The translations under genes were made by a program, and so were the position numbers. A stretch of 64,000 nucleotides of DNA from Medicago truncatula (lineage: Eukaryota > Streptophyta > Magnoliopsida > Fabales > Fabaceae). Positions 14,186-24,899 of this stretch are shown here, piece after piece (the first letter of the stretch is position 1; every line of letters starts with the position of its first letter). Below the pieces are notes generated by a model that was not told the DNA's origin, did not search any database, and saw only the letters and a list, made by a program, of their open reading frames with translations. Location: NCBI RefSeq assembly GCF_003473485.1, contig NC_053048.1, positions 50,651,755 through 50,715,754 on the forward strand, in the 5' to 3' direction.

Positions 14186-15273
14186 TTTCAGAGATCAGAG
14201 GTACGAACTACGAACGGAGGGGGAGGAGTATAAGTGTAATTTTATTCAAGTGCCACGCACGCTGCTACCTTTACAGCACAACAACATTAGTATTTTTTTT
14301 TTTTGTTGCCTTGGATTAGCTTGTAAGAAAGAAAAGAAAAAAAAATGATATTTTGTTTGGGGTTGACTCTCCATTTAAATTATTTTTCTTCATTTTTATA
14401 ATTTGGAGAGATATTGTTGATTCGAGCTAGTTTGACTTGAACAGTAAAGCTAGTGTTGAGGAAGGACGTGTCTGGGTGAACTAAGCTGGCAACTAATGTG
14501 GTGTCGAGGCAGGACTTAGCTGGTCAAATTGAAATATTATGAGCCACATGGTGTGGTCGTCCATACCAGTCCAGGGTCGAATATCCTTCTGCCAACACCA
14601 AATGTTTATGTTTATGAAAAATGTCAAAATAAATTACAATAATGAACCACATATATTATTTGATACTTCTAGCAATCACCCCATCTGCTTCAAAGGCTGA
14701 TCTTGAGTTTACCCATAGATCTTTGCTCTGGATAGTTCTCTCAAAAGTTTTAATGTAAATGCATACTTAAGACCTTATTAAGCTTGAATAGACTATCATC
14801 ATCGTTAAACTCAAGAAGACTTGTAACATGTCATCCAAACGTATCTTGGCATCCGTAATTCATTGTAACTATTCACATATTTGTCACTAAAGTAATTATT
14901 TTCCCCCCATAATATCTCTTAATAGAATTTTAAAATGTTATTTTGTAAATTGGGTAAGTAAGCTAATCCAAGCAAATTGCTAGTCTCTTTATTTTCGAGA
15001 ATTGTTCAAATAAAAGTTTAGAAGTTTAAATAAATATGAAAAGAATAACAATTATTCAATAACATCCGAGAGAGAGAGAAAAAAAATTTAAAAAAAATTG
15101 ACTGTCTATAGAACAATCGAATCGAACTCTACCTCAAAGAGTGACCGTTGAGGGTGCCACTAACTTCCCTAAGTTCCCGTTTTTATTTCCGTTTCTCTCA
15201 TTGATCAAAAACCATTTTCTATCTGCTACACTCCTACAAAAATGTTTCAACCGACAAATCATAACAACAAAAC
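14186..15273. other. intergenic between DLD and the SPX-RING gene
   Basis: The upstream flank of DLD and the 3' flank of the next minus-strand gene. No gene found on either strand. Confidence 0.5.
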
Positions 15274-18200
15274 CTACAGCAATCCCACTGTATATGTGGA
15301 TTGCATATTCCAAAATTCCCTTGACTGCTTCAATTGATCAACTCTTTCCCTAGCTAGCCTTTCTTTCCAGTAATCTTTGCACCTGAGAAATATTGAAAGT
15401 AACTATGATGATGACAATGTGCATACATAAATGCTATGAAATGTTATTTTGTACTGGACAATACCTTCTTTTCATAAGCAGATCGAGTTCTAACATTCGG
15501 ACTGCCTTGGAATAAACTCCACCCTGCATAAAAAAATGACGGTAAGTCTTGATGATTAAAAACAAAAGCAAGCTAAAATTATGCTATAAATATCCAAAGG
15601 CTAACTAGGATAAATGACATAATGTTCTGTGTCCGTGATAAAGGACATTACCTGAATTCCATAACAGCCACATCAATGAAATTCAAGATAGGCCACAAGA
15701 TAACTAAGACTTTGCACATTAACTACGAGTGATAGGAACCCAAATTTAATAGAGATCGAAATACTGTTATTTATTAAAAAATAGATGTATTACAGAAGGA
15801 AAAACCATTGTATCGCCAAAGCAAAAGCTCCTTATGGAATAGATATTTCTCTCACTGCTCAACACCGAAGATTCCAGTCATATTGTTACTGAATACCCTC
15901 AACTTGCTACCCCTTTTTTTAATGTAAATAGATATCCTTCTAAGAGATTATCTACATAAGCAATCTGTAGCCAACTCTCCATTTGGCCCATTTGTTGGTC
16001 TAAGGCCCAAACCTGATGCCTAACAAAGAGTATCTCTAATGAGGTGTCGTATTGGGTTCTTAAGTTAAGAATTTGCTCCTATTTGATTTCACAACTGAAG
16101 TTTGTGCATGGGGCTGACACATGTAAGGATTGTTCCTTATACAAGCAAGAGTTGCATAAAATTAAAGTAGCAGGCTTAAGAGAGGGAGAAGGAGAGAGTT
16201 GGTAGTTGGATAAATTTGTTAAACTTCTTCAAACCGACTCGGCAAGAATTGACCCCTTTTAAAAATCGGTAAGTAGTCCAATCGTAGTCGTGGTTGGGGA
16301 TCTCTAGGCATTGATATCTAGAATGAGCCAGACGGGGAAAATACCATCCTTAAAAGAGAAAGGCTGACCAACCAGCCTACACCAAACACATTTCTGTCCA
16401 GATGCAACTGAACTAGTAAATTTTGTGTCATTTTATATGGCACTCTTATAGTGCAAAATTCATACCTCTCTGCATATAGGACACTTTGACTCTGGACTTG
16501 CAGCTTTAAGGCCCTGGAAAGTCATCACAGATGCAGCTGAGCAAGCACATGATTTGCAGAAGAAGTGGCCACAACTCAATGCATATGGATTGAAAACAAA
16601 ATCCTATCATATCACAGGCCAAGCATTTATCGAAGATACTAATATATACATATAATTGTTTTTATTCATAGCATGGCATGGAAATTAGGATCTTACCAGG
16701 CAAATTGCACAATTTAGATCATACTCAAGTTTAATAGAATCTGGAAGAATCAATGTCATTACAGCATCCGTTACATTTAAATCACATGAAAAGTGACCAC
16801 GGACTCCATCAAGCTCGCAACCATCTTGTCCACTTGAATTCAGGTAAAAAGCACCCAATTCAACCAGCCAAGGTGAGTGTAAAAGTTCAATATGCTCAGA
16901 CTGCATCTTAGATTTGAAATTCTCCCCATTCACAGAACTGTGTACCTGTAGTAAAATAACAAAGGATATTCGATACATAGTTTGTTAATATGTTTCTATC
17001 ATAGAGCTAGTTAGATTAGGTATCCTTGTTATCTTATTCATTTTCATATGGGCTCATATGCAAAAGTAGAGTCCCTTGTATTCATTATAGATCGTGTTAT
17101 CAATAAATGAGATATTTTAGTAATTAACGATAGAGTGAACCAAAAAAAACTCTTTAAGTAAATAAGTATAAATGAAAATGGAGGGGGATGCACTAAGCAG
17201 AAATTGTCTCATTTTATACGTACTTTATCATATTTCTTAAGTATTTTCCTCATCGCAATTGCATTCATGGTAATGTACTCGATTAGAATTCTCCCTTCTT
17301 GGGCAAGGGCTTCCCTGTCATTTTTAAAACACTGGCGCATGCGCAATACATATCTCTGTAGTCCTTTTGCAATGTGAAGATGAAGGAGATGTTGAACTTT
17401 TGAACTAAAGTATCCTGCAATATCTGATGCTTCTTTCATCAACTCGGAGAAGAACTTCTGGTCGCATACTGCAAGTGGAAAACAAAAATACATTACTAGA
17501 CTGCATAAAGTGAACCTTCTGGTTAAATAAAGACTTGTAATAATACTCGAGTATTTTGATTAAACATAGTTTAAAATTAATGGCAATTCACAAAGGCTCT
17601 GGTCAATTGCAAAGAATGTCCGAAGACGGCAAACCATCAAGTAAATTATTACGTGTTACTAAACTTTCTCTGCTTCCAAAGAGATTTTTTCCATACACAA
17701 GAGTCAAAGATCGAACCTCTAACCAGTCTTGCTTAAGGTGCCCGAGTTCATTACCACTCGGCCTAACCGCATGTTAATGAATAAAAACTACTCTTAGCTT
17801 TAAGTAATAGGCACTATATGTCAGTTTGGATAAACATTTTAAAAAAGAATCATGGAAAAAATAAATATTAAAAGAATCATACAATCCATGAGTTATTAAA
17901 CAATAGATTTTCATCTAAGTTAGAACTAAATTCTGCATCTCAATCCTTTTTTAAGTTCTTTTGTATTTCTCCATGAACATCCACAAGATTAAAAGGAGTT
18001 TTGATAAGTGAAGAACAATAATGCTTTCTAGTTGAGACGCCATCACGAGTCATAGCTATTTCACACTAAAAGTTTAGAGAAAAAGAGAACCATCTACATA
18101 GGAAACAAACTTTCATTGATGAAAATTCTACAACGACGGCATTAACACTCTCACCCCACCAACCATTTTAGGCTTATTTTAACCATCCTAATTCCCAAGT

Positions 18201-19261
18201 CTTATTCTCATTATACTTATTTATATAATATCTAAAACCACTACTTATTGCACTAATATATTCACTTACTCTTGACTAAGTAATCTAGTAATCCGATACT
18301 AGCAATTAATTAATTATTCCATAACCCTGGCCAGGAAGGAACCAGTTCCGGTTCGGTCCCATGAACATCATAGGAACCTGCACCTTACCATCCGGAAAAA
18401 GGGCACATAATAATGAACATAAATGTTATTTAAACATCAACTTAGAACAACATAATTCAACAATAACAACAATCAAGCCTTATCCCACTAAGTGGGATTA
18501 GCTAATGAAGTGTTAGATTTGGTTAATAGATATATTATCAACCATCTATGAAACCTTATTAACCACAAATTTATATATGCTTAACCTTATGTAGTTGAAA
18601 CACCTGAAATCGTTGTTAATGATGTATAAATCTGTGTTGATCAAGTTCAGTTCATGGTTAATGGGATATTCAATATTGATATATTCCCTGGGTTTCTAAT
18701 TATAAGCAAATTTTACTTGTATGTGGTTCATAATATGGACCACATACATAAGTAAAGTAACTGAATGAACCTAAAAACTCAATTTTGCTTACAATTAGTA
18801 ACGGAGGGGGTATCCATTAAACTACTCATGTGTTGACAGGTTATCGAATTTTGTAGTCTCAAATTGATGATCCAATGACATTTCTGTAACTCATCAACTC
18901 AAATGAAAGCAAACACTACTACACTATTGACAATCAAGACAGGTTCCATACAACAAATCATTTATTTAATTACTACCAAAAAAAGACAATACCTTTGATT
19001 CTAACAATTCATTTAAAACATAATAAAACAGAAAAATCAACAAAACAAAACATAAAGCGTAAAACAGGACATACCTGGGCAAGATTGACATTGACATAAC
19101 TGGTCTTTATCATGAGAAGAAGTATTATTATTGTCTTTGCAATTTTGACAACTTTTCAAAACATTTTTCAACCTGTTATATTCAATATGTGCACAATTCT
19201 CATCCAATAGCCACTCCCGCTCCACCTGCAGGTACTCTTTGAATGTGTATCCGAATTTCAT
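15274..19261 (-). CDS. NLA: SPX-RING E3 ubiquitin ligase, BAH1/NLA type
   Basis: E3 ligase with an N-terminal SPX domain (inositol pyrophosphate/phosphate sensing in this family) and a C-terminal RING. In Arabidopsis NLA/BAH1 directs ubiquitination of PHT1 phosphate transporters and NRT1.7 and affects salicylate levels. Six exons keep one frame: 19261-19075, 17468-17224, 16945-16697, 16603-16466, 15523-15465, 15382-15274, totalling 987 nt (328 aa; Arabidopsis NLA is similar). Residues 1-150 contain the SPX region, starting [11 protein letters not shown] and including [19 protein letters not shown] ligands are C223, C226, C238, H240, C243, C246, C268 and C271, a full C3HC4 set. The start is the first ATG and carries the conserved MKFG SPX beginning. 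Intron 1 (1.6 kb) holds a SINE and a Stowaway element. Confidence 0.93.
17683..17775 (-). mobile_element. tRNA-derived SINE fragment in NLA intron 1
   Basis: Read on the minus strand it has a tRNA-like head (GGTTAGGCCGAGTGGTAATG) and a box B-like GGTTCGATC, ending toward a short A-run (T-run at 17686 on the plus strand). Flanking duplication not evident, so probably old or truncated. Confidence 0.6.
18682..18812. mobile_element. Stowaway-like MITE in NLA intron 1
   Basis: About 130 bp between TA dinucleotides. The left end reads TTCCCTGGGTTTCTAATTAT; the right end complements as CCCCCTCCGTTACTAATTGT, matching the Stowaway CTCCCTCCGT terminus. A central near-perfect hairpin (GTATGTGGTTCATAATATGG and its complement) sits at about 18719-18748. 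Confidence 0.75.
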
Positions 19262-19872
19262 TTCGCTATTTCCAAATCCTAATTAAATATTAATTAATCA
19301 ATAAATCAGTGTTCGAAAATTGGTAAAATATTCGCAATTGTGTTGAGCCTCAAATGTATGAGATCAGCTTGAGAGAATCAGAAATAATAATATCTTTTAA
19401 TAAGTAAAAATGAAAAAACGACGAGGAGGATGAAATGAATAGGAAAAAGGTAAATATTCTGAGAAGAATGAAATGAACGCAAAGTACAGGGTACGAAGTA
19501 CAGTTTCGTTAGGGTCAAGGTTGTCGAGAAGTGAATTGTTGAAGTACGAATGAGTGAGTAACTGCGAATCACGAGTTTGAAGCCACGCAACACAAAAGCT
19601 AGCGTATTTTTGGGAACTTTCTGTTTGGTTTTATTTGGACTTTTTTTTTTTGCATGTGCGAATTGTTCAGTTCAATGGTAACCACGATCACCTTTATGTG
19701 GACTAATTTTTTTTTTTTGTTAGCCATGTTATGTCATATGGGCTGGGTCTTTTTTTTTTTTTTTTTTTTTTATGGTCGAGGTTCATACTAACTGAATTAA
19801 GCTTACGAGGACATCCTAAAGAAGACATTGATAAATAATGCTAAAAAATGTGAAAAAATGGATTAACGAAAG
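19262..19872. other. upstream flank of NLA, T-tract rich
   Basis: Presumed promoter/5' UTR of the SPX-RING gene, then homopolymer T-runs (about 19641, 19709 and 19751-19771). No TATA box placed with confidence. Confidence 0.4.
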
Positions 19873-19876
19873 GTGA

Positions 19877-19955
19877 TTTTTTTTTTTGAAGAATAAAAAA
19901 TTAAACACTGAATCGCTCCTTAGCACAAGGTGTGCTAAAGAGACCACTCATAAAG
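19877..19955 (-). mobile_element. LINE 3'-tail fragment
   Basis: On the minus strand this ends in an A-run (T-run at 19877-19887). Its TTTAGCACACCTTGTGC phrase matches the 3' UTR of the LINE at 21071-21493. Only the tail remains. Confidence 0.6.
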
Positions 19956-20137
19956 AACACAGAGTCAATCCGTTACAACAAAAAACAAAGCATGACTAGC
20001 CGATACCCAAACATTTTAAGGGGTCCGACCACCATCTCTGACTACCATACACAAAAATGGTGCTATGAGCCTTCAACCACCAATAAAAATGATACTTAAC
20101 TTTTTCTAGAAGCTTAGATAGAGTGCTTTGAGAATTA

Positions 20138-20222
20138 TTTTTTTGAACAAACTAAAATGATATATTATATTAACAAAGTGGAGTGCTCCGCACAAGACAT
20201 GCAAAACGCAAACCATAGAAAG
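20138..20222 (-). mobile_element. second LINE 3'-tail fragment
   Basis: On the minus strand it carries TCTTGTGCGGAGCACTCC, then AATATAATATATCATTTTAG and an A-run, like the tail of the plus-strand LINE at 21400-21493. Two tails of this kind lie within 300 bases. Confidence 0.55.
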
Positions 20223-20493
20223 TCTGGCAGCATGGTTTAATGACGATGACTTCGTTAATGAAATCTGGACCAACTCAGCTTCACAAGTGCCAAATTCACA
20301 AACTAATACCATAGAAAGTCTGGCTACTACTACTAATGATGATGTTGAAATTCTTGACGAGGATGTGGAACAGGAAGAGCACGAGGAAGAGCAAGAGCAA
20401 AACCAACGACCCGTGCGAAATAAAAAAGATAAATTATGTGCTACGGGAGGTCATAGTTTACATTGGCGTAATTGGTTTCCGCGGAAAAAGTAG
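20212..20493 (+). pseudogene. acidic open frame of unknown origin, probably a transposon-derived fragment
   Basis: The frame is open from the edge of the LINE tail to a TAG at 20491-20493, with no ATG start in good context. The product has a short internal repeat (TIESLA twice), a strongly acidic Glu/Gln-rich centre (VEQEEHEEEQEQNQ) and a basic end finishing WFPRKK. The part RNKKDKLCATGGH resembles C-terminal tails seen in plant transposon-related proteins, but I cannot name a family. Its position among LINE tails favours a relic. Confidence 0.3.
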
Positions 20494-20654
20494 TTTTTGT
20501 TTTTATTTCTTATGAATAAAATAATTAGTGTTTTTAAATTAAATATATCATCATTATCATTACTATATTTTTATCTATCATTATTATTTGTTGTGTTTAA
20601 ATGTAAAAAAATGCTGCCAAAAAAAAGAAAAAACGAAAGAAAAAAAAAAATGAG

Positions 20655-20780
20655 TCCCGCCAGTTCAAATGGCGGGAATGAGAAAAAAATTATTAAAAAA
20701 AAAATAGTGGCCAATCATGACGCGACGACTGTCAGACCGGCGGCCAGTCCCGCCGTTTCAGATGGCGGGAACGGCGAATA
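20655..20780. repeat. two copies of a TCCCGCC...GGCGGGA palindrome
   Basis: TCCCGCCAGTTCAAATGGCG at about 20655 and TCCCGCCGTTTCAGATGGCG at about 20749 each form a short hairpin with the following GGGA. They are the most GC-rich bases of an A-rich stretch. Confidence 0.6.
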
Positions 20781-21008
20781 GGACAAACAAAAAAAAAAAG
20801 TGGGTCATTTTGAAAAAAAAATTCAATAGGGGTCAGACTTGAATTTTTTTTTGACAAAAGGGTCAGAAAAAAAGATTCTCATTTTGGCTTGCCAATCCCT
20901 TTTCTCCACTCACTTCACAGACTCTAGCTCGAGTTGAGTTCACTAGGCGGCAAGCAAATGCGGCAGCCAGCTCATGCACTTGCAGGGAAGTCACTTCTTT
21001 AGTCAGCC

Positions 21009-21068
21009 CCGTCATTTATTTTAATACCCCGCGTTGTATCCCGTCATTTATTTTAATATCCCGCGTTG
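21009..21068. repeat. short tandem duplication next to the LINE insertion
   Basis: The phrase CCCGTCATTTATTTTAATA plus CCCGCGTTG occurs twice in succession (about 21008 and 21039) with one T/C difference. The second copy supplies the left target-site duplication of the LINE that follows. Confidence 0.75.
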
Positions 21069-21070
21069 AA

Positions 21071-21493
21071 GATCACTACTCTCAGTTTATTCAATTGGTG
21101 GGGTTGCCTAGATCTACTCACTTTTATCTAAAGGTTATTTGGCTTGCTTGTGTTTGGGCAATTTGGAAGGAGAGAAACAACTGAGTTTTCACAGATACGG
21201 TTATTGATCCTCTCCGTATTGTCGAAAAAGTAAAGTTAAATTCCTTCCTTTGGCTATCTTCGAACTATGTGTCTTTAGCTTTTGGTTTTCATGATTGGTG
21301 GAGACATCCACTCCTTTGTATGGGTGTCATGTAATGTGTTTTGAGTTTTATTTTTCTTGGTGTTGGCATCTTCATTAGGTGCCACGGTGTTGTATCAGAT
21401 ATTAGATGATTCATCACTTTAGCACACCTTGTGCGGGATGAATCACTTACTTTTGAGTAATATATTCCATTTTAATTTGTTAAAAAAAAAAAA
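21071..21493 (+). mobile_element. 5'-truncated LINE, 3' end with poly(A) and target-site duplication
   Basis: Encodes the last part of a plant LINE polyprotein (HYSQFIQLVGLPRSTHFYLK, then VIWLACVWAIWKERNN, then FGFHDWWRHPLLCMGV) with one internal TGA. A 3' UTR and a terminal A-run at 21482-21494 follow. The 13-base direct repeat ATCCCGCGTTGAA (21058-21070) / ATCCCACGTTGAA (21494-21506) flanks it; the single difference is G to A in a CpG. Not able to move on its own. Confidence 0.85.
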
Positions 21494-22107
21494 ATCCCAC
21501 GTTGAAACATATATTTGTGAAGGCTTTGGATCATCCACCACACAATCTTTTCTTTGCTTTGTTCAACGAAAAATCAAGTATAGATTTTAATGGAGTAAAG
21601 ACCGGTATGCTTTTATTAGAGTTGTTCCGCCAGAAAAGCGCTCAGGTAAGGGCACTTCCCCATACTTAACATATTAAACTAATGGTTATATATTATAGAG
21701 TAGAAAGTATGATCCATAACCGTTTAAAGAGAAAAGAAATTCAAATATACTTTTATTTAGTAAAGTTTGAATCTTTGTGAGAGATAAAATTCAATTATAT
21801 ACGATGTTGGTGTATGATACCTGGTGCTCAAAATAAAACTTTAATTTCCTTTGTTGTGTTTGACTGTTGTCAAGGACTTATTTACTAATTAGATGATATA
21901 TAAGTTCTAATTTAGATGTAGTTGCATTCTAGTGCATAAGTTTTATGACTTCCATTTCTTATCAGCTACATGCATGCATGGACGTACTAGCTGTAGGATC
22001 CATATATCATATATGAGCAAAACTACTAATTCCATTGCCTATATATAGTTGATAGGTAAGTACAATTATATTGCTCTCATGGAGTATACTATTTTATTAG
22101 CTAATGG

Positions 22108-22535
22108 GTTAAATAAATTATGTTTGCATGTGTGGCGGTTAAACAATTATTTGTGCCTTAGTGGCGGATTAAAAAAATTATGTTTGCTTGTGTAAAGGTT
22201 AAATAAATTATGTTTGTCTTAATGACAGATTAAATAATTTATGTTTGCCCGTGTGACGGTTAAATAATTATGTGTGTCTTAGTGGTGGATTAAATAAATT
22301 ATGTTTGCATGTGTGGCGGTTAAATAAAGAGAAATGATATTTCTCTCTCATATTCACATTATCCTCTTATTCTCTCTCTTCCTTTTTCTCTCTCCATTGT
22401 TTTTATTCAATGAAAAGAGAGAGAAAAAAGTTGTATGAAATGGTTGTTCAAATATCACTACTCTTAAATAAATTATGTTTGCTTGTGTGACGGTTAAATA
22501 ATTATGTTTAGCAGTTAAATATTTTGCATCTTAAT
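22108..22535. repeat. degenerate minisatellite (about 35/70-bp unit)
   Basis: Repeats of a phrase like TTAAATAAATTATGTTTGCA followed by TGTGTGGCGGTTAAA alternate with versions reading TTAGTGGCGGATTAAA. At least six degenerate copies are seen, interrupted by the element at 22328-22464. Confidence 0.8.
22328..22464. mobile_element. 137-bp MITE inserted in the minisatellite
   Basis: Terminal inverted repeats AGAGAAATGATATTT and AAATATCACTACTCT match at 13 of 15 positions. TAAATAA flanks both sides (22321-22327 and 22465-22471). Removing the element and one flank copy restores the repeat unit of the surrounding array, which confirms the insertion. The interior is CT-rich then GA-rich, giving a second inner inverted repeat. 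TSD length 7-8 bp is compatible with a hAT-type element, but the A/T-rich flank leaves some ambiguity. Confidence 0.75.
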
Positions 22536-22926
22536 GGCGGGTTATATTTGGACTATTTAGTTTTTTTAGTAGCATGCATAACATTGCTTAAGAACTAAAA
22601 TAAGAATGATGATTTTTTATTTTTTTTGTATTTCGCTCTTTTTAGTCGCTTATGTCCTGTATAATTTATTTTATAATATTGTATCGTATCTTTGGTCTAA
22701 TTTGTATGGATTGTGGTTTATGGAAGCTGACCTCTTACACCAACATTTTAGGTGCAAAAAAGAGATGATGTATGTTGTGGTGTTTTGCTTGGAGCGCATA
22801 CGGGGATGAAATTGGGTTTTGATTGAATTGTAATTATAAAAATAATTTGAAGGATATTAATTTTAATAATTTTTAGCATAAAGAACTTGTGAGATAAGGA
22901 TAACAATATTATTTTTATTTTTTTGG

Positions 22927-23165
22927 TTTTTGACCCCCAAGTATCAGGAAGTTACGATTTTGACCCCGTAATTATTAAAAAATAATAAAAAATTATTACT
23001 TTATTTTTTAATTAAAAAATAAAAAAATTACACATGTGGCGTCCACGTCAGCATTGACTCGGTCAAAATTGATTTGGGCCAAAACTGCAAAAGGGGAAAT
23101 ACTTAAAGAGCTGAATTGTATTTTATTTTGTTAGGGTGCCAAAATCGCAACTTCCTAATTAATAA
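22927..23165. mobile_element. small TIR element (MULE/MITE-like)
   Basis: The left end AGGAAGTTACGATTTTGACC is mirrored at the right end by the complement of GGTGCCAAAATCGCAACTTC. About 240 bp, with a GC-rich patch in the middle (CACATGTGGCGTCCACGTCA). No coding capacity. Confidence 0.6.
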
Positions 23166-23302
23166 AAATTTCTAATACCAATTTTTTTTAATTGGTACAA
23201 ATTTCTAATACCAATTTATATTTTGTATTTTTTTAACTAATACAAATTTCTAATACCAATTTTTTTTTACGGATTACTCATCTTGATTAGAACTATATCA
23301 CT

Positions 23303-23362
23303 TAATAATAATAATAATAATAATAATCATCATCATCATCATCTCTATTATTATTATTAGAG
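23303..23362. repeat. (AAT)n/(ATC)n/(ATT)n compound microsatellite
   Basis: TAA repeats, then ATC repeats, then ATT repeats directly before the LINE endonuclease relic. Confidence 0.9.
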
Positions 23363-23399
23363 ATGGAGGGAGGTGTGGTCGGAGGTGAGTCAGGATCAC

Positions 23400-23960
23400 A
23401 CACTTATTATTATTCACGGCAGGTTTATCACGATGGATGAGGAGTTCTTTTTATTTAATGTGTACGCTCCTTGTGATATTCGAGCTAAACATGATTTGTG
23501 GGTTTCCTTGTAGACTCGGTTACTTCGGTGGAGAGGGAAGAAGGTGTGTGCGCGCGGGGATTTCAATGCGGTGCGCAGGGTGGAAGAAAGAAGGTCAACT
23601 CGGCGTGGGGGTGACGCAACGAATTTTGCGCCTTTTAATAATTTTATTGAAGAAAATATGCTAATTGATTTACCGTTATGCGGTCTGAGGTTCACGTGGT
23701 TTAAGGGCGATGGCGTATCTATGAATAGGATTGACAGATTTTTGCTATCGGAGGAGTGGTGCTTAAGATGGCCTAATAGTCTTCAGATTGGTCTTCTTTG
23801 TGGGGTTTCCGATCATTGCCCGCTTCAGTTGTCAGTGGATGAGGAAAATTGGGGTCCTCATCCTACTCGTGTGTTGAAATGCTGGCAAGACATGTCTGGT
23901 TATAAACAGTTTGTAGTTGAAGTAGTTTTATGGGACACAAAGGGGGTTGCAAAAGCCTAA
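23400..23960 (+). pseudogene. LINE endonuclease-domain relic
   Basis: Encodes part of the apurinic-type endonuclease/exonuclease/phosphatase domain of a plant LINE. The end of the strand before the catalytic region reads FLFNVYAPCDI; then GDFNAVR (the DxN motif), FIEENMLIDLPL, NRIDRFLLSEEW and the SDHCPL catalytic signature near the C-terminus. One in-frame TAG lies between the FNVYAPC part and the GDFNA part, and the N-terminus and the whole reverse transcriptase are missing. Codons are GC-richer than the flanks. Confidence 0.8.
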
Positions 23961-24068
23961 AATGCTAGGATAGTGTGGACTTTGCAAGAAAAGGCCAAAA
24001 AAAAAAAATGAAGATTTTTTCTCTCCCAATGATTTCTATTGTGAATGTGGTGGCTAGGAAGTATTTCA

Positions 24069-24706
24069 TTGAATATAGTTCCCGTGTAAGTTGTTTGTCT
24101 TATGAGTTTTCTCTCATGTACTTAAATGAGTTTTAGGAAAATATTTAATTTGTTATCCCAAGTGAATTGGTGCAAGAATCCAAGAAAATTATAACTTTCA
24201 TAGTTTTAGTTTACAATCCTGTGTCGTGGTGCCCCATGGTGTCGTGTAGTGCGTATGAATTATCATCCAGTTTATAGATAAACTTATCAATTTTTTCTTC
24301 ACATTAGTGAAACTTGCCTTCAAACAACCGTTTTCATTCAATCCACTACAAGTAATCACATAGCACATTAAAAAACTTAAAATTAATTTCATAACTCGAT
24401 ATAGAACAAGAATAATATAAGGAATGTCATAAAATGCAATTGTTAGCCCAGCAGAATTGGTGCAAGAACTTATTTAGAACTTTTTTTTTGGGTGCAAGAA
24501 CTTATCCATGAAATTTATAACTTTTATAGTATGGAGAATGTGTGTATGGAAAAAAGGGTGTTCATGAAACATTATAACTTATTATAATTCCTGTGTAAAT
24601 GGTGCAAGAACCCCATGGTGAAATTTATAACTTATTATAGTTCCCGTGTAAGTGGTTTGTCTTGTGAGTTTTCTATCATGTACTTAAATGATTTTTAGGA
24701 AAATAG
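24069..24706. repeat. direct-repeat pair about 555 bp apart
   Basis: A segment of about 75 bases containing TAGTTCCCGTGTAAGT, TTGTCTTRTGAGTTTTCT and ATGTACTTAAATGA occurs at about 24076 and about 24637, with few differences. The phrase GGTGCAAGAA also recurs between them. It probably belongs to one transposon family; no coding part found. Confidence 0.6.
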
Positions 24707-24899
24707 TAGTGTTTTTCCAAAATGAAAAATTAAATTAAGCGTAATGCCTTGGATCAAAATCTGAGGTGTTACAGTCTCCACCCACCTAAAAAATTTAGTG
24801 TTTTCAGTACCATACAAAGAATACCAGGTTAATCTAAAAAAATAAAAATGAATACTATGCTCACAAAACAAAAAAGAATTTAAGAACATGAGTTTGAGG

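Noticed and set aside
18461-18515. Second SINE in NLA intron 1, from the phrase CCTTATCCCACTAAGTGGGA
   Set aside because: The phrase recalls the end of a known plant SINE type, but no promoter boxes or target duplication are visible around it.
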